Assembly (NCBI GenBank): GCA_014871385.1
Contig: CM026431.1
Location: forward strand, 8,727,964 to 8,791,963
Direction of reading: 5' to 3'
DNA length: 64,000 nucleotides
Source: Ceratodon purpureus
Taxonomy: Eukaryota > Streptophyta > Bryopsida > Pseudoditrichales > Ditrichaceae
Shown: positions 44,638-56,244 of the stretch, one piece after another
Layout: each line of letters starts with the position of its first letter
Position numbering within the stretch: position 1 is the stretch's first letter
Notes under the pieces: generated by a model
Database searches by the model: none
Told to the model about the DNA's origin: nothing
What the model saw: only the letters and a program-made list of their open reading frames with translations
Translations under genes and position numbers: made by a program

Positions 44638-47600
44638 CTACTTCTTCGCCAAGGGGTGACGCAAGATTCCACCCTCTAAAAGTAGCTTGACCTCGTTGAA
44701 GCTGAAGGTAGGCGCATGGATGAAAAGCTCCGCTTCGGGATCACGGTTGCAGACCTTCAAGAGTATGTAGTATAGGTGCTTACAATACGTGAACTGAGTC
44801 TTCCCACGGAACGTAGTCATTGTCTTCTTGAATGCTGGGCAAGTGCAACCAGGGTAAGAACTGATGGTAATCTGGTAACGTGTGATGGTGGAGCGACGCC
44901 CGAATCCAGCCCAATGATGCAACCGTGGCCCGGCTCAGGTATCATGGTGACGGAACGGAGGCGCGCTTTGAGAGACTCGGAGGAGCCCATGGATAGTCGC
45001 TGCGCCGGATTGGGACGAGTGGCAGTGCGCTTCACCATCTTGCCGTCTCTCTTGCCTGGGTAGCGGTCAGCGTCTGCAGGGACTGGCACCGAGTTGAGAT
45101 TTGCAGGGGGCGGGGCACAGGAGAAGAGGCGTCTTGGGGAGACCGGCTTCTTCGGCGGAAGTTGAAAGCCTGCTGCTTCGAGGGCAAGAATCTCAGTCAG
45201 TTTTAGGTTAGTACCTAGTTTCACTGGCCAGACCTCAGGAATGGAGGGGAATTCCTGGTCCTTTGAGTAGTGCGCTACCCACTTGCGCTTAGAGCCTTTC
45301 ACGCAGCGCTCAATATCGTCGGAGCAGAAGAAGAACTCTGTCTTCTCGACTGTGTTCCTGCGATAGTTAGTCCACAGCCCAGTGTAGGTCGGTGCAGCTG
45401 TGCAAAGGGGCCCCCTGACGATTCTCTCAGTGCACTTCTTCTTCGTTTCAGCTCTTTGGGCCCAGCAGCACTTCGCAGAAAGTTTGTGAAGTCTCGAAAT
45501 GTGCCATTCCTTCACGTCGACCTTGGTTTCTTCAACCGCGTTGACATGGCGAATGCCGCCCTTGTTCACAGGTGAAGGTAAAGGGGAATCAACTTCCTGG
45601 GCAGGAGGTTGGGTACATTGTACCTCGGTGTCGTGTTCGGAGTCGTCTTCCACAATGACGGGCATCTGCATAGGGCGAGCCCTGACGGCACGTCTTGGGC
45701 CTCTTGGGCGTGAGAAGTTTGTCTTGTCCGGGCGATGAGACTCCTCGTCAGCTCCGATGGGGACGTCGGCTTTTCGCTTCTGTGAACCGAAGACTTCCGC
45801 TCCAGGCATGATAGGCTGACGGGTGCAGAACTCATCCGCGCCTGGCATATCGAGCATGGGCTTATCAAGCAGTGTAGGATTTCCCCATTTCATCGCGTTG
45901 CGTTCAGCCATCCGGAGCCTGAGTTCCTTCTTGGACGGTCCTGTTCCGCCGACGTCACCTTTGAGGAACTGATAGTAGTTAACAACCTGAAGAAAAGCCC
46001 GAACGAAATCGTCCACGGTAGCAACGTAGAGGTCGTTCCCGTTGTTTCCAGAAGCTTGAAGCCACTTGTTGTGAACTGTTTCGGCGAGGTTACAGGTGGG
46101 CATCTCTGTGAGTTCTTCTTTCGTGAATTTCTGCAGGTTTGACAGTAGGTGCCGTTAGATTCACGGATTAGACTTTTGTAGGTTAGGGCTAGGAAACCAG
46201 TATCAAAAACATCAAAACAGAGTGCAGAGATCGTACCTCGGTCATGAATCCCCCCCACTGGCGGAAGCGGTGGTGCCAGAATGACAGCCACTGATCGAGT
46301 TTGATGAGCCCGCTCTCGCCAACGACCCCGGTGGATGCCCACCATGCTCGCAACGCGTGGTACAGAGTTTCCGCCTCTGCCATGCTGGTCGCATTCTTGT
46401 ACTGAGTGCACATCTTCTTGTGCTGTTCCCAGAGTTCTTCGGGAAAGTGCTTCTGCGTATACGCCACCATGTTCTCAGTCCAGTGGAACAAGCACGACCT
46501 CTCCCGGTCCTCCATTGGGTCCTCTTTGTTGCCATTGCCGTAAAGGATTCGCACTGCATTCCAATTCGCCTGTGCGTTATCCGCCATGAACCCCTTGAAG
46601 TTCGGCGCTGCAACGCCATTGATCTCCATGACCAGGTTCAGGTTTTTCCAGAAGACGAGCTGGGCGTCCGTGTCCTCGGACTGCATGTCGCAAGTGGCGA
46701 TTGTCATCACGCGGCAGTAGGTGGCGTCGTACACATGGCACGCCATCGTCGACCAATTTTTGACGCGTTTGACATGGTCGAACATGATCCATGCGTTCTC
46801 CAAATCGCCACCAGCTTGCATACGGCTGACCAAGTCGACACCACTTCCCGGCCCGACCTCCGACATCTTGAAGACAAAGACTTTGTCACGCATCGATCCC
46901 TGACCAGGAAACCTATTCTCCTGGACATACGCCCAGAGACTGTTACCACGGAGCTTGGTGATACCGTCCATGATTCCGTACCTTACGAATTTTTTGAAGG
47001 TGGCAACTTTGTTGCGGATGTTGGGCGACGCCATGTCTTTGCATCGATCCAGAACAGGAACCAGCTCCTCCATCGTCAGTTTCCTCGGTGGTGCATCCTC
47101 GGGCTGTAGAAGGTAGCTCCCGATGAGGAGTTTGCTCGCCTCCAGGACAACGGCGCTCTTCGTTGCTTTGTTGTTCATCTCTACCTGCTCTTCTATTAAG
47201 CTACTAATCTCTACTTTAGAGTCTCTGTAGTCTCCAACTTTCACTGGATGATCATGTGTTCCTATGTGAATACACGCTCTAGTCTGATTCGGTTTGCCCA
47301 CAACGTAATAAATCTTAGCCTCGCATGTAGCTACACATGATGGAGGTTCTTTACATACCTTGCACACTAGCGTGGAGTCAGATGGAGGAGGCTGGTCCAT
47401 GACAAAAGCTTGCAGGGTACAGCCTTCGAACTCAGTCTCGTTGACCTCGAAGATCTTGGGAACACGCTTGAGAAAGTCACACTCCTGGTTGCTGCACCGG
47501 AGCCATCCGACGCAGGTGGAACTTCGAAAAGAGAGTCCGAAGTCGTTTTTGATGTTTGTTGTGATGGTCTAGGTCCACAAGTGTCCGTCGTATCGTTTGT

Positions 47601-48315
47601 CCATTCCCTGCATAGACTTGGCGGCGAGCTTAGAGGAACCTGCAGCAGCTGGGGGCAACTCAAAAAGAACCGGACCATCAAACTTCGCAGGCAAGTACTC
47701 TACTCTCTCGTGTCTAATAGTGGAATAGTCTATCTTCTTCAAAATGTTTTTGGACCCACGCGTCTTAGCAATCTCTTTAAGGAGCGGAACAATGCTAACT
47801 GTGACCTGGGACAATGGAGGAGACACATTGGAAGGAGGAGCATCTGCGTGGACCTTAGGCACCAACTTGACGGGACTGACTTCGTCATCAGAAGAGAGAG
47901 ATATGACGGTCGGAGGAGGTTTCTCTACATCTGAAGTCTCGGTACCAGGCTCGACTTTGACTTTGACATCACGAGGTAAGGGAGTCTGAATTGTGCAAGT
48001 AGAAGAGCGACGGGGGGTGAGGATCTCAGTGGATGCAGCCATAAGAGAATCAGTAAGACCGTAGACTCTATAGGATCCAGGGAGGAGTCTCCACTGCAAC
48101 ATGTTGTTCTCATCTCTCACTGAAGGTTGCCCGAGGGTGTGGGTAACCTCGGCAGTAACGTCATCAAAGATCTCCTCCTCTATACTGATGGAATCCTCAC
48201 GGAAATGGAATCTGAGACTCAGGCGAAGAGAGGACACCGTAGCTAGACCATCGTCATCTACGCGAAACCTAAGAGGGATGCCCATGCCTTGGGCGTACAG
48301 ACAGACCATCCCCAT
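44638..48315 (-). pseudogene. MULE transposase with SWIM zinc finger (MULE-2 copy)
   Basis: Collinear with the MULE-1 gene at a constant offset of 2,090 bp. Start ATG at 48,315, intron 46,131-46,236, SWIM finger CTCPAF...YCKHLYYILLKV close to the C-terminus at 44,638. It shares the in-frame TAG (47,569-47,571) and the frame change near 44,890-44,905. From 44,822 to 47,955 I see no base difference from MULE-1, in coding or intron sequence. Outside that window substitutions appear at once (for example in the first 140 residues and in the last 60). Transposase function is expected to be cut-and-paste of elements with these terminal repeats. Confidence 0.8.
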
Positions 48316-49112
48316 ATTCGCAGGCAACTCAGAGATACTAGAGGAAGAACGGAGAAGAGTGAGTGTACTAGCCAAGCTGTATCGCGAGAGCAAAGTGAGA
48401 GGAATGATGCATCGCTGTTGATCATTTTATTCAAATTGGAATGTCCATGTGGACGACTAGGTAATGATTCATTCAGCTACGTAACGAATGTATGATTAAA
48501 GAGAGACGGCGCTAACTAATTATGATGTTGCTTTTTGCAGGCCCATAAATATGTAGGAAGATTTTTAGAATATTGCTTCGCGTATTTGAATGGTGGAGCA
48601 GATTCTATATTTTATGGGGTGTGATTGGATTAAAAAGAGCCGTCTACTCTTTCTGCATTTAAAACAATAAATATATAGAATTTGAATTAATCAAATTCAT
48701 GCATTAGTTATATATTTATAGGACTAATGCAAGCATATGATTTATTCAAATTCTATATTTTATTCAGTGTTAGAGTTCCTCAATATTCATAATAAATTGC
48801 TGGACAGACAGACTGTGAGTGAGATTAGAGTGAGCCGTCACTTGCATCCATATTTAATACAAGTATTCCTGTGCTTAATTCAAATCTTTTAATATTATGT
48901 GGGCTTGGTTTATTCTCTTCAAATATAGATTGATCTCATCAGCTTTAATTCAAGTTGCAATTTATTTATAGTTTTCATTAATTCAAGTAGGTTTAGAATA
49001 TGGGAAGTATTTAGGGCTGAGTCAGGGGGGTTGCAGGTTTGGGATACATAAGTTAGAGGAAAGTTAGGAGGAGAGCTATATTGTGAGGAGAGTTCTCTCG
49101 TTAGTTAGACAT
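48316..49112. promoter_or_regulatory. Divergent intergenic region of MULE-2
   Basis: An AT-rich spacer between the leftward transposase and the rightward cargo gene. After the first 150 bp it shares little with MULE-1. It contains repeated ATTCAA/TTCATAT words, including a near-palindromic ATTTGAATTAATCAAATTCAT at about 48,677. TATTTAGG at about 49,008 is the nearest TATA-like word to the start codon. Confidence 0.45.
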
Positions 49113-51526
49113 ATGAAGGAGAGTGGAGGGTCAGCTCCCTCCACTTATGTCACTCCTAGGCGTAGAAGAAAACCAGGTGGTACAGATTTTACTAACAGGA
49201 GATCGAGGAAGAGGAGAGAATTACGTAGGAAGTCAAAGTCGAAAGGCAACCTCTTGAGTGCACCTCTGAAGGTTCGAGGAGCTGGGCTCCCTGTGGCAAT
49301 TAAATTTTGTAGCATCCGTAAACTCATTCTAGAGTCCATAGTAGAGGCGGAAGATGAGGTTTTAGAGGATACCGCAGTTGAGCATGAGGAGCATGAAGTA
49401 ATAAGTAGCGGAGAGAAACATCTGGAGATGACGGAAGAGCTAGGGTTGAATTGTAGTCCGACTTTGGAGACACCGCAACCTTCTTTCGGATTCAAGGAGT
49501 GTTCGACAAGAGGGACGGATTCTCAGTCGGGCGACCATGGTAATATAGATGTGGTAAGTTTCAGAATCCATCAATTAAAAGATATTAAATGTAAATTATA
49601 GTTGGTTTGAAGTAATGTCTTTGCTGCGGGTTCGTTGTTTTACTGTTTAGAATAGTGAAGCTGCATGAATCTGAACGGTTGTTCAAAATAAAAGTGGAGT
49701 AGTAAATTTCGTCTTAGTCCTAAACATTTGCGCAGATTGGCGACTCGTTTAGGATTGAGCAAGACGTTGAAGAGGAGAAGACGCCAGAAGTGGGTACGGG
49801 CGAGGAGTCAGATCATGAGACGTTGAGAAAAGTCGCTAGGAGAGCGAGACGCCAAATTATGGAGGCGGGCGAAGGTGGGGAACTACTTGCTGCTACACGA
49901 GCGGGGCGAGGGCACCCGGGAAGTCCTACTGAAACTAATGGGGAAGATAGTGATTCGCTCGACATTGCGGTAGGCCCAGGAGAAGCGGTCATTGATGAGG
50001 GGTCGGCCCGAGGGAGAGGTCGAAGGGGTGAGGTGAGGGGTCCTGGGAGGGGTAAGGGTCGAGGTGGGAGGGGGAAAGGCCCTTCGCAAGCCCCATTGCT
50101 TCACACACCCGCGGCCAGAGAGAAGATCGAGAAGGAGATGGAGGGGCGAGGAGAGGAGCGTGAAGAGCAAGAGATGGCGAGTGAGGGAGGTGGCACGGAC
50201 CGCGGCCCTGCTACTGATCAGGTGAGCATACTTCAAGTGTAATTGGGGTTGTTTGGAACTTGGGTAGATAGATGTGTTGGAATTGTGGGTGTCGATGCAC
50301 TTGGAGAGAGGAGTGAATTCTTGAGAGAACAGGTCGCGGGGGGGATTGTGAGGGAGGAGGGGGAGAATGTGGGGGGGGATTTATTTGGTGGGGAGCTGCT
50401 CGAGCCTGCAGCCATGGCCGCGGCCCTCGCAGCCCATGTTGGAGCAGTGGAGGCTGGAGCTGTGGAAGGAGCCCCGGGGGAGGAGCCCCTCGCATGGGCG
50501 CATTCGGATCCGAAACCCCCCCACGAGGAGGGGGAGAATGTGGGGGGGGATTTATTTGGTGGGGAGCTGCTCGAGCCTGCAGCCATGGCCGCGGCCCTCG
50601 CTGCCCATGTTGGAGCAGTGGAGGCTGGAGCTGTGGAAGGAGCCCCGGGGGAGGAGCCCCTCGCATGGGCGCATTCGGATCCGAAACCCCCCCACGAGGA
50701 GGGGGAGAATGTGGGGGGGGATTTATTTGGTGGGGAGCTGCTCGAGCCTGCAGCCATGGCCGCGGCCCTCGCAGCCCATGTTGGAGCAGTGGAGGCTCCA
50801 GCTGTGGATGCCGCCCCGGGGGAAAATGATTGGGAAAATGATTTGTGTAATCTGCAACTCCTTGTTTTATTCTATTTCTTTTATGCTTTGTATATAAATC
50901 TCATAAAATGCATACCGTTTGTGTTGTAGGAGCTCACTGAGCAATTCACCGCAAGTGACTTTGATGGCCCAACTCCAGCAGAAACTGAGGTAATCTGTTT
51001 TCATTTGTTTTCGGATTTGAACATAGCCTGATTTATTGAACTTCCATAGTCATTTCTAATTTTCTGCTGAATGCTTAGTTGAGAATATGACAATGTTTTT
51101 GTTCTTTTTCTCTAGGTATTCTCAGATGCACCCTTGTCCATCAGTTCGCCGATCTCAGTGATCAATGTCTCCGACCTCTCGGATTCATTTGATCAGCCCC
51201 ATTTATGTAGGTGTGATCTGGGCAACCCTGTAGGTTTAGGTAGTGGACCTCTCGAGGTCCACTCTCCTCAGTACATGCCTACGTCTCCTGTCTATGAGCC
51301 TACATCCCCGGGGTACATGCCTACCTCTCCAAGACTTGGGACCCCGCCTATGTCTCCACCTTCTCCATCCTCGCCTATTAGAGTGAGGAGGCCAGCTCAT
51401 GTTGTCTTCGCCCTCCCAGCGATATTGCCATGCCCTGTCCAGCAAACCAGGCGATTTTGGAAGAGGCGCCGTCACTGGAACTGTAGACAGGCTAGGGAGT
51501 ATTATAGTCGTGCACGACGCACATAG
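49113..51526 (+). CDS. MULE-2 cargo gene 5' exons plus CTD-heptad terminal exon (gene A)
   Basis: Four exons, all phase 0: 49,113-49,553; 49,736-50,221; 50,930-50,989; 51,116-51,526. They give 465 residues. Exon 1 is basic (RKSKSKG) with an acidic second half. Exon 2 has VARRARRQIMEAGEGGEL and an RG-rich stretch (GRGRRGEVRGPGRGKGRGG) that could bind nucleic acid. Exon 4 has SPISVINVSDLSD, a SUMO-interaction-like core, then heptads YMPTSPV-YEPTSPG-YMPTSP and a basic tail (RRFWKRRRHWN) ending at TAG. The heptads match the RNA polymerase II CTD pattern except position 2. The copy is free of stops. Exon 3 ends in phase 0, so it can splice either to this terminal exon or to the ParB exon at 51,682. 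Confidence 0.65.
50353..50815 (+). repeat. 171-bp in-frame repeat, about 2.7 copies
   Basis: The landmark AGAATGTGGGGGGGG recurs at 50,364, 50,535 and 50,706. Units are nearly identical and 57 codons long, so all frames stay open through the array. The plus-strand frame 50,243-50,929 encodes repeats starting EEGENVGGDLFGGELLEPAA followed by an Ala-rich helix. It lies between exons 2 and 3 of the MULE-2 cargo gene and is either intron or an optional repeat exon. MULE-1 lacks it. Confidence 0.85.
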
Positions 51527-51681
51527 CGGCCTAAGCTCTACTTATTTCTGCTGCAGCTGATTGTGTTCTCAAAAGAGATGTACCAGTCTGAGAAGTAATT
51601 CTTTTATTCTACTTTATTGTTTTTGATTTGCTTAAGTTCATTGACTTCGAATCAACTCTATGTACGTATGACCTTTGACAG

Positions 51682-54600
51682 GTAACTCAAACAGAGGATC
51701 AGTTGCCAGCGCCATCTTGTCCAACTGATTTGACAAATGCAGTGGACAGTGAATTGGAACACAGGAAACATTTCAAATTGGACTCTACAACCGTCATCAA
51801 CGATCTCCGAATACTCCCAAAGACGAAGTCCCGTATGCTTGTACCCCTCTGCAGGATGCAGTCAATGGCAAGAGTGCGACCGGTAGGCGAAATGGGAGTT
51901 CAACATTTGGAGCGCGAGTTTGTCAATGGATATAGAGATGGGGACCGGGTCATGTACATTTCCATGTACAACCACGAAGAGAAGACAGCCGAAGTCACTG
52001 TGGAGATCAAGGCTGACTGGAGCCCTTGTTGGCAAAAAGTCAATGATGCTTTCGAAGATGAGCTCTTGGCCGACCCGGACTGGAAGGAGTTCTCTGGGAA
52101 GATGTTCTATGTCTGGGAAGGAAACCATCGCCTTGCCGCATGGTACAGACATATCAACAACCATCACTATGATGATCCAGCTTGGCACATCTCCGTGCAT
52201 TGCATTGTTCTTGACCCCCGCGGTCATGTGGGAAACCTTCTTCATGTCATGCACGACATCAACTGGTAAGAATTTTTTCCCTACTCTTTGTCCCCACTTC
52301 TTGAAAGCTGGTTGTACTTCAGGGCTTTAACTAACTACCATATCTTCGAGCAGGTCTACAGAAAATGATCATGTGAAGAGTAATCTTCCTGCAAAACTCT
52401 TTCGTATTCGCTCTTTTGGTGTGATGAAATTGGAGGAATTCAAGGATCTGCTCTCACCAGCAGAGTATCAATTATGTTTGAATCACAAACCATCGATTCC
52501 AGGATGGTTTACTTTGCCAACCAAAATCTTCATCGCATTTCTTTATCGTGTAAGCACTACTTCCCCACCCCCCCTTACGATTCTAAATGTCATCAATTTC
52601 CGTGCTCTGTACACTCAGAAGTTGATAATGTTTATTTTCCAGAGAGAAATCGTGGCTGCTTCAGACGAAGCAGCCAGGACCTACAAGGAGAAGACACCCA
52701 TTACAGAGCAAACTGCCGCAGGGGTTTGGGATGCTATGTCTGCTGCTTCGTCCGACATGATCAACTACATTAAGAAGAAGGACTTCACCAAGTACCTGAC
52801 CATTGCCAATCCCAAAAACGGTGATGACTTCCTTGCGGAGGTGAGTTTCGACCCTTGACATTTCTACTTTACTTTCCTATAACTATTTTCAAATCTAATC
52901 TTCCCTATCATGTATTGTTCTCTTCCCAGATCAATCGGCATTACAGTGATTTTTCCAAGCCCGAGATGACAGTGGATAAGCTTCAGAGGATTGTTCCCGC
53001 AAATGTTGATGCCAGATTTAAAGCCCGTTGGCTGAAGTGGTGGAACTCTTCACCAAGTGCACGACAATCTTACAGATTTCTGCCCCAAGACTTTAAGGAG
53101 ACCGAGTTGGAGCCCTGGTTGAACAAGGCCACATTCTGGGCTGCGGTAGAACTCTTCAAACTTCTTAACAATCACTAAAACCTCTTCTTTTTTGTTTAAT
53201 GTCCATGTTTACCTCAACGACATTACCTTTCTGTGGCAGTTGGAGGATGCTGTTACTCGGGAGTTTGATGACATCTGTAAGACCGAGAACCTTGTCATCA
53301 AGTGGAAGTCCTTCCCGGGACTGTTGCGGCCAGACGCATATGTGGAGAGCTGGCGTATTCTCCTTTGGGAAAAGGCCTTCCCCGCATTTATTAGTACCCG
53401 CGCAGAAAAGCCTTTTGATAAGAAGTCAGACTTTTCCACTTTTCCGGGAGCAACAGATGTTGTCAAGCGTGTGACATACCGGTAGGACATTTATGAACTT
53501 CGACTTTGTATTGTTTTACCTTTTCGCATTTCTTTATTGTCAATAATATGTTTCTGATACATGGCAGTTGAATTTTATTAGGTACTTCAAGAGAGAGCTG
53601 GTTCCAAAAGGTGCAATTGACCCTGAGAAGTTCCCTTCATACTTCGCGTCCTGGATTCAGAGAGGCTCTGATCAGTGTATTTATACTCCTCTGCAGCTGA
53701 AGAGGTACAGCTCGTCCCACCTAGCCGCTGGGTGTTGGTACCTCGATTGCATTCGAGGATTCGTTATTGAGTCTGAAGCGGAGCTCAAAGCTGAGCTTGA
53801 CGCGGGATCAATAGCCATCGACGATTCTGGAGACGGTTCTGATGAGGCCGAAGGCCTCCAGGATCAATCATCTGCACCTCCACGGAAGAAAGGGCGGGGG
53901 CGGCGACTGCGAAAGCTGGGTGCTACGTCCCAGGGCTCTCAGGAGACTGGTGCAGAGTCCTCGGCCCCGGAGAAGGGCGCTGCCGTTCCATCTCCTGTGA
54001 TTGTCGTTCCAAATCCGTCCCCTACTCCTGCGCCTTCATCGGTCAGTGCATCCGCTATCACCAGAGGTCTTCTGGAGCAAAGGAAGGCCAGACTTCTCCC
54101 GGCAAGCACCTCCTCCGCAGGAACTCCCCATTCCACTGGTGTTTCTATCATCAACTCATCCGTGACCCCGTTACTGGTTCGTAACATGGAGCTCAAAGAC
54201 AAGGGTGGCCATCCGGATTGGGTGAAAACTCTAGAGTTCGTGCGCAAGGTATGATTCTCTTCTTCAATAATTAATATTACGTACACTTCAATTAATTTCA
54301 TATAGTCTAACCCTATAGCGTTGTTTCTCCAGTTTGGACGTGGGCGGCATAACCAAGTTCCTGAGCGGTGCGAGGTTGAGAATCATCTTGGAGTGGACTT
54401 GATCATTGTAGACATCCCTGAGAATCTTCCTGTCCCTCTCATTTCCGATCCCCCTACAGTGATTCCTCCTTGGAACTCCCGTGAAAAGGATTATGTGTAC
54501 GACATTTTCTATTTCGCAAGTCTTTACTTGCAAAATGATGGCGCTCTGTGCATCATCTACAACAATGATCAAGCGTTGGCAACGGAGATTCTTGAAGAAG

Positions 54601-55691
54601 CTAGCGCCACTAAGTTCGTCCTTTACAAAGACTGGCGGGGCTTCAATGAGCTCGGCCTCACTTCTCCTACGAACCCCGGAAACCTGGTAATTTCATCCTT
54701 TCCTTTCCTTCAGTTTACTTAGTACTATCCCTTCCGTTTATTCATTCTGACATAATTTGGTTGATTGCAGACTAATCGGTTCTGGATCCGTGTCTTCGTT
54801 CGTGGTGGCGAGCCGCCATCTAAGTTCTCCTTTCAAACGAAGAAATCCCATGTCATACATGGCGACCTCAACATTACCAAGAGTGATGCGATTTTCAACT
54901 TTATCGACGTTGATTCTCAGCAAATGAATGGGGATGTTCCATGGAGAGGGCCAAGGGAAAAATCCCCTGGGATGATGCAGAGCATAATTGGAGAGCTCTC
55001 GAAGCCCGGCGACATAGTCCTGGACTGGAAGGCAGGAACAGGTAACCGTTCTTACATGTCTCTACAGAATTATTTCTCTGATTCCTTTCTCAGTTTCTCA
55101 CGTCTTCACCTTGCTTTGAGTTGCAGGGGCCTCTGTCAAGGCTTGCCAGGCTATTGGTCGTCATATTATAGCTTTTGAGGATGACGAAGCCATATTCAAC
55201 GCCCTTCTCAAACCGTATATGGCAGCAAAATCTCCCATGGGCCCCCCTAAGCATCCTAGACCGGCAGCAGCAGAGGAAGCACCAGCAAAGAAACAAAGAC
55301 CCACTAAGTATTGTAAGTCTTACTCTAGAATTTGTAGGTTTCGTGCAATGCATCTAGTATTATTTCTGTACGCAAATTTCCCTATTCGATCTAACCACTT
55401 CTGGCTTTCTATTGCAGAGTAGTTGTGACAACACCGCCAAGTGGGCATAGAGCCGTGTTCACTCCATCGTGGCGTCTTAATTCCAGCCCGGTTCAGCCTT
55501 TTAATCTTCCGGACTATGCAGAGGGCTTAGCACAAGCGCTTCAATGTGGTGCACTTAGATATGTTCCAAGTCGGCCCACTAATTTTGATCCCAGGGCCCT
55601 TCTATTTGTCGATGAAGAGGCTGTAGAAGGAGAGTCTGAGTCATCGGGCTCTGAGAGTGGAAGTAGCGACTGTAGCATCTTCGAAGTTTGA
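51682..55691 (+). CDS. ParB-like domain fused to DNA N6/N4-methyltransferase-like domain (MULE-2)
   Basis: Ten exons: 51,682-52,265; 52,354-52,549; 52,643-52,840; 52,930-53,145; 53,240-53,481; 53,582-54,248; 54,333-54,686; 54,771-55,041; 55,127-55,312; 55,420-55,691. They join without a stop into 1,062 codons including the terminator. Phases match MULE-1 at every junction. Five of ten exon lengths are identical (196, 198, 216, 242, 354) and the others differ by multiples of three. It contains VWEGNHRLAAW (ParB-like), an alpha-helical middle, a Ser/Pro linker, DLIIVDIPEN at the motif IV position, IPPWNSREKDY, and KPGDIVLDWKAGTG with GRHIIAFEDD (motifs I and II). Most changes from MULE-1 are conservative, so the protein has been under selection. 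Together with exons 1-3 of gene A it would be about 1,390 residues. Confidence 0.75.
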
Positions 55692-56089
55692 AAGAGGCCT
55701 CGCTCTATCATTGTTTCCATTTAATTTGATTTGATTTCAGTGGAGTTGATTACATACTGCATCGTCTACTCTATTGCAAAGCACTAAAATATTCATGATT
55801 CTCATTTCCAGTTTATACTCGTGTATACCTTGCCTCCTTTATGTTCTGTGAAAGTTGTTTCTTTCCTTGTGCATTTACATAATCCTATGAAAGAATTATT
55901 TGTTTGATCTAAAACTCAACGCCTGATCATTGTATCTTGCCCAAACCCATGATAAATCTAAAGGAATGTATGCATGACGTCATCATGACATCAGCCCTAA
56001 TTTGTATCTTTGAGAACAAACGTAATAAATTCTTACCAGAGATAACCCTAAATTCCACGGTAATATACTCTTTTTCTAAAAAAAGTGTC

Positions 56090-56234
56090 AAAATTAAGCC
56101 TTAATTTAGTAATTTTCCACGGTTATAGGGTCTACTTTGCTTTTGAAAATTTTCCTAATTGTCAATTCTGTGCTCTCTTTTCTGCGCTCACCGCTCTCCG
56201 CTCTACGCTCTCCGCTCACGTACGAACTTTCCCC
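56090..56234. repeat. MULE-2 right terminal inverted repeat
   Basis: Complement of the left end, with CTCTCCGCT-type repeats (56,172-56,220) and the terminal TACGAACTTTCCCC at 56,221-56,234, followed by the CGTCACAGCA duplicate. Confidence 0.85.
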
Positions 56235-56244
56235 CGTCACAGCA

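Larger units (their letters stand above)
42947..56234. mobile_element. MULE-2: 13.3-kb Mutator-like element with ParB/methyltransferase cargo
   Basis: Same family and gene order as MULE-1. The flanking 10-bp direct repeat CGTCACAGCA (42,937-42,946 and 56,235-56,244) defines the ends. The terminal 18 bp are GAGGGAAGCTTGTACGTG and, inverted, GGGGAAAGTTCGTACGTG. Joining the flanks through one duplicate restores an open reading frame, independent proof of the boundaries. Here the cargo gene appears intact, whereas MULE-1 has a nonsense change in exon 1. MULE-2 lacks the MULE-1-specific 1-kb segment and 245-bp duplication but has a 171-bp coding repeat instead. Confidence 0.95.

Noticed and set aside
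50233-50757. Minus-strand Ala/Ser/Pro-rich ORFs over the 171-bp repeat
   Set aside because: A repeat whose length is divisible by three keeps every frame open. The cargo gene is on the plus strand.
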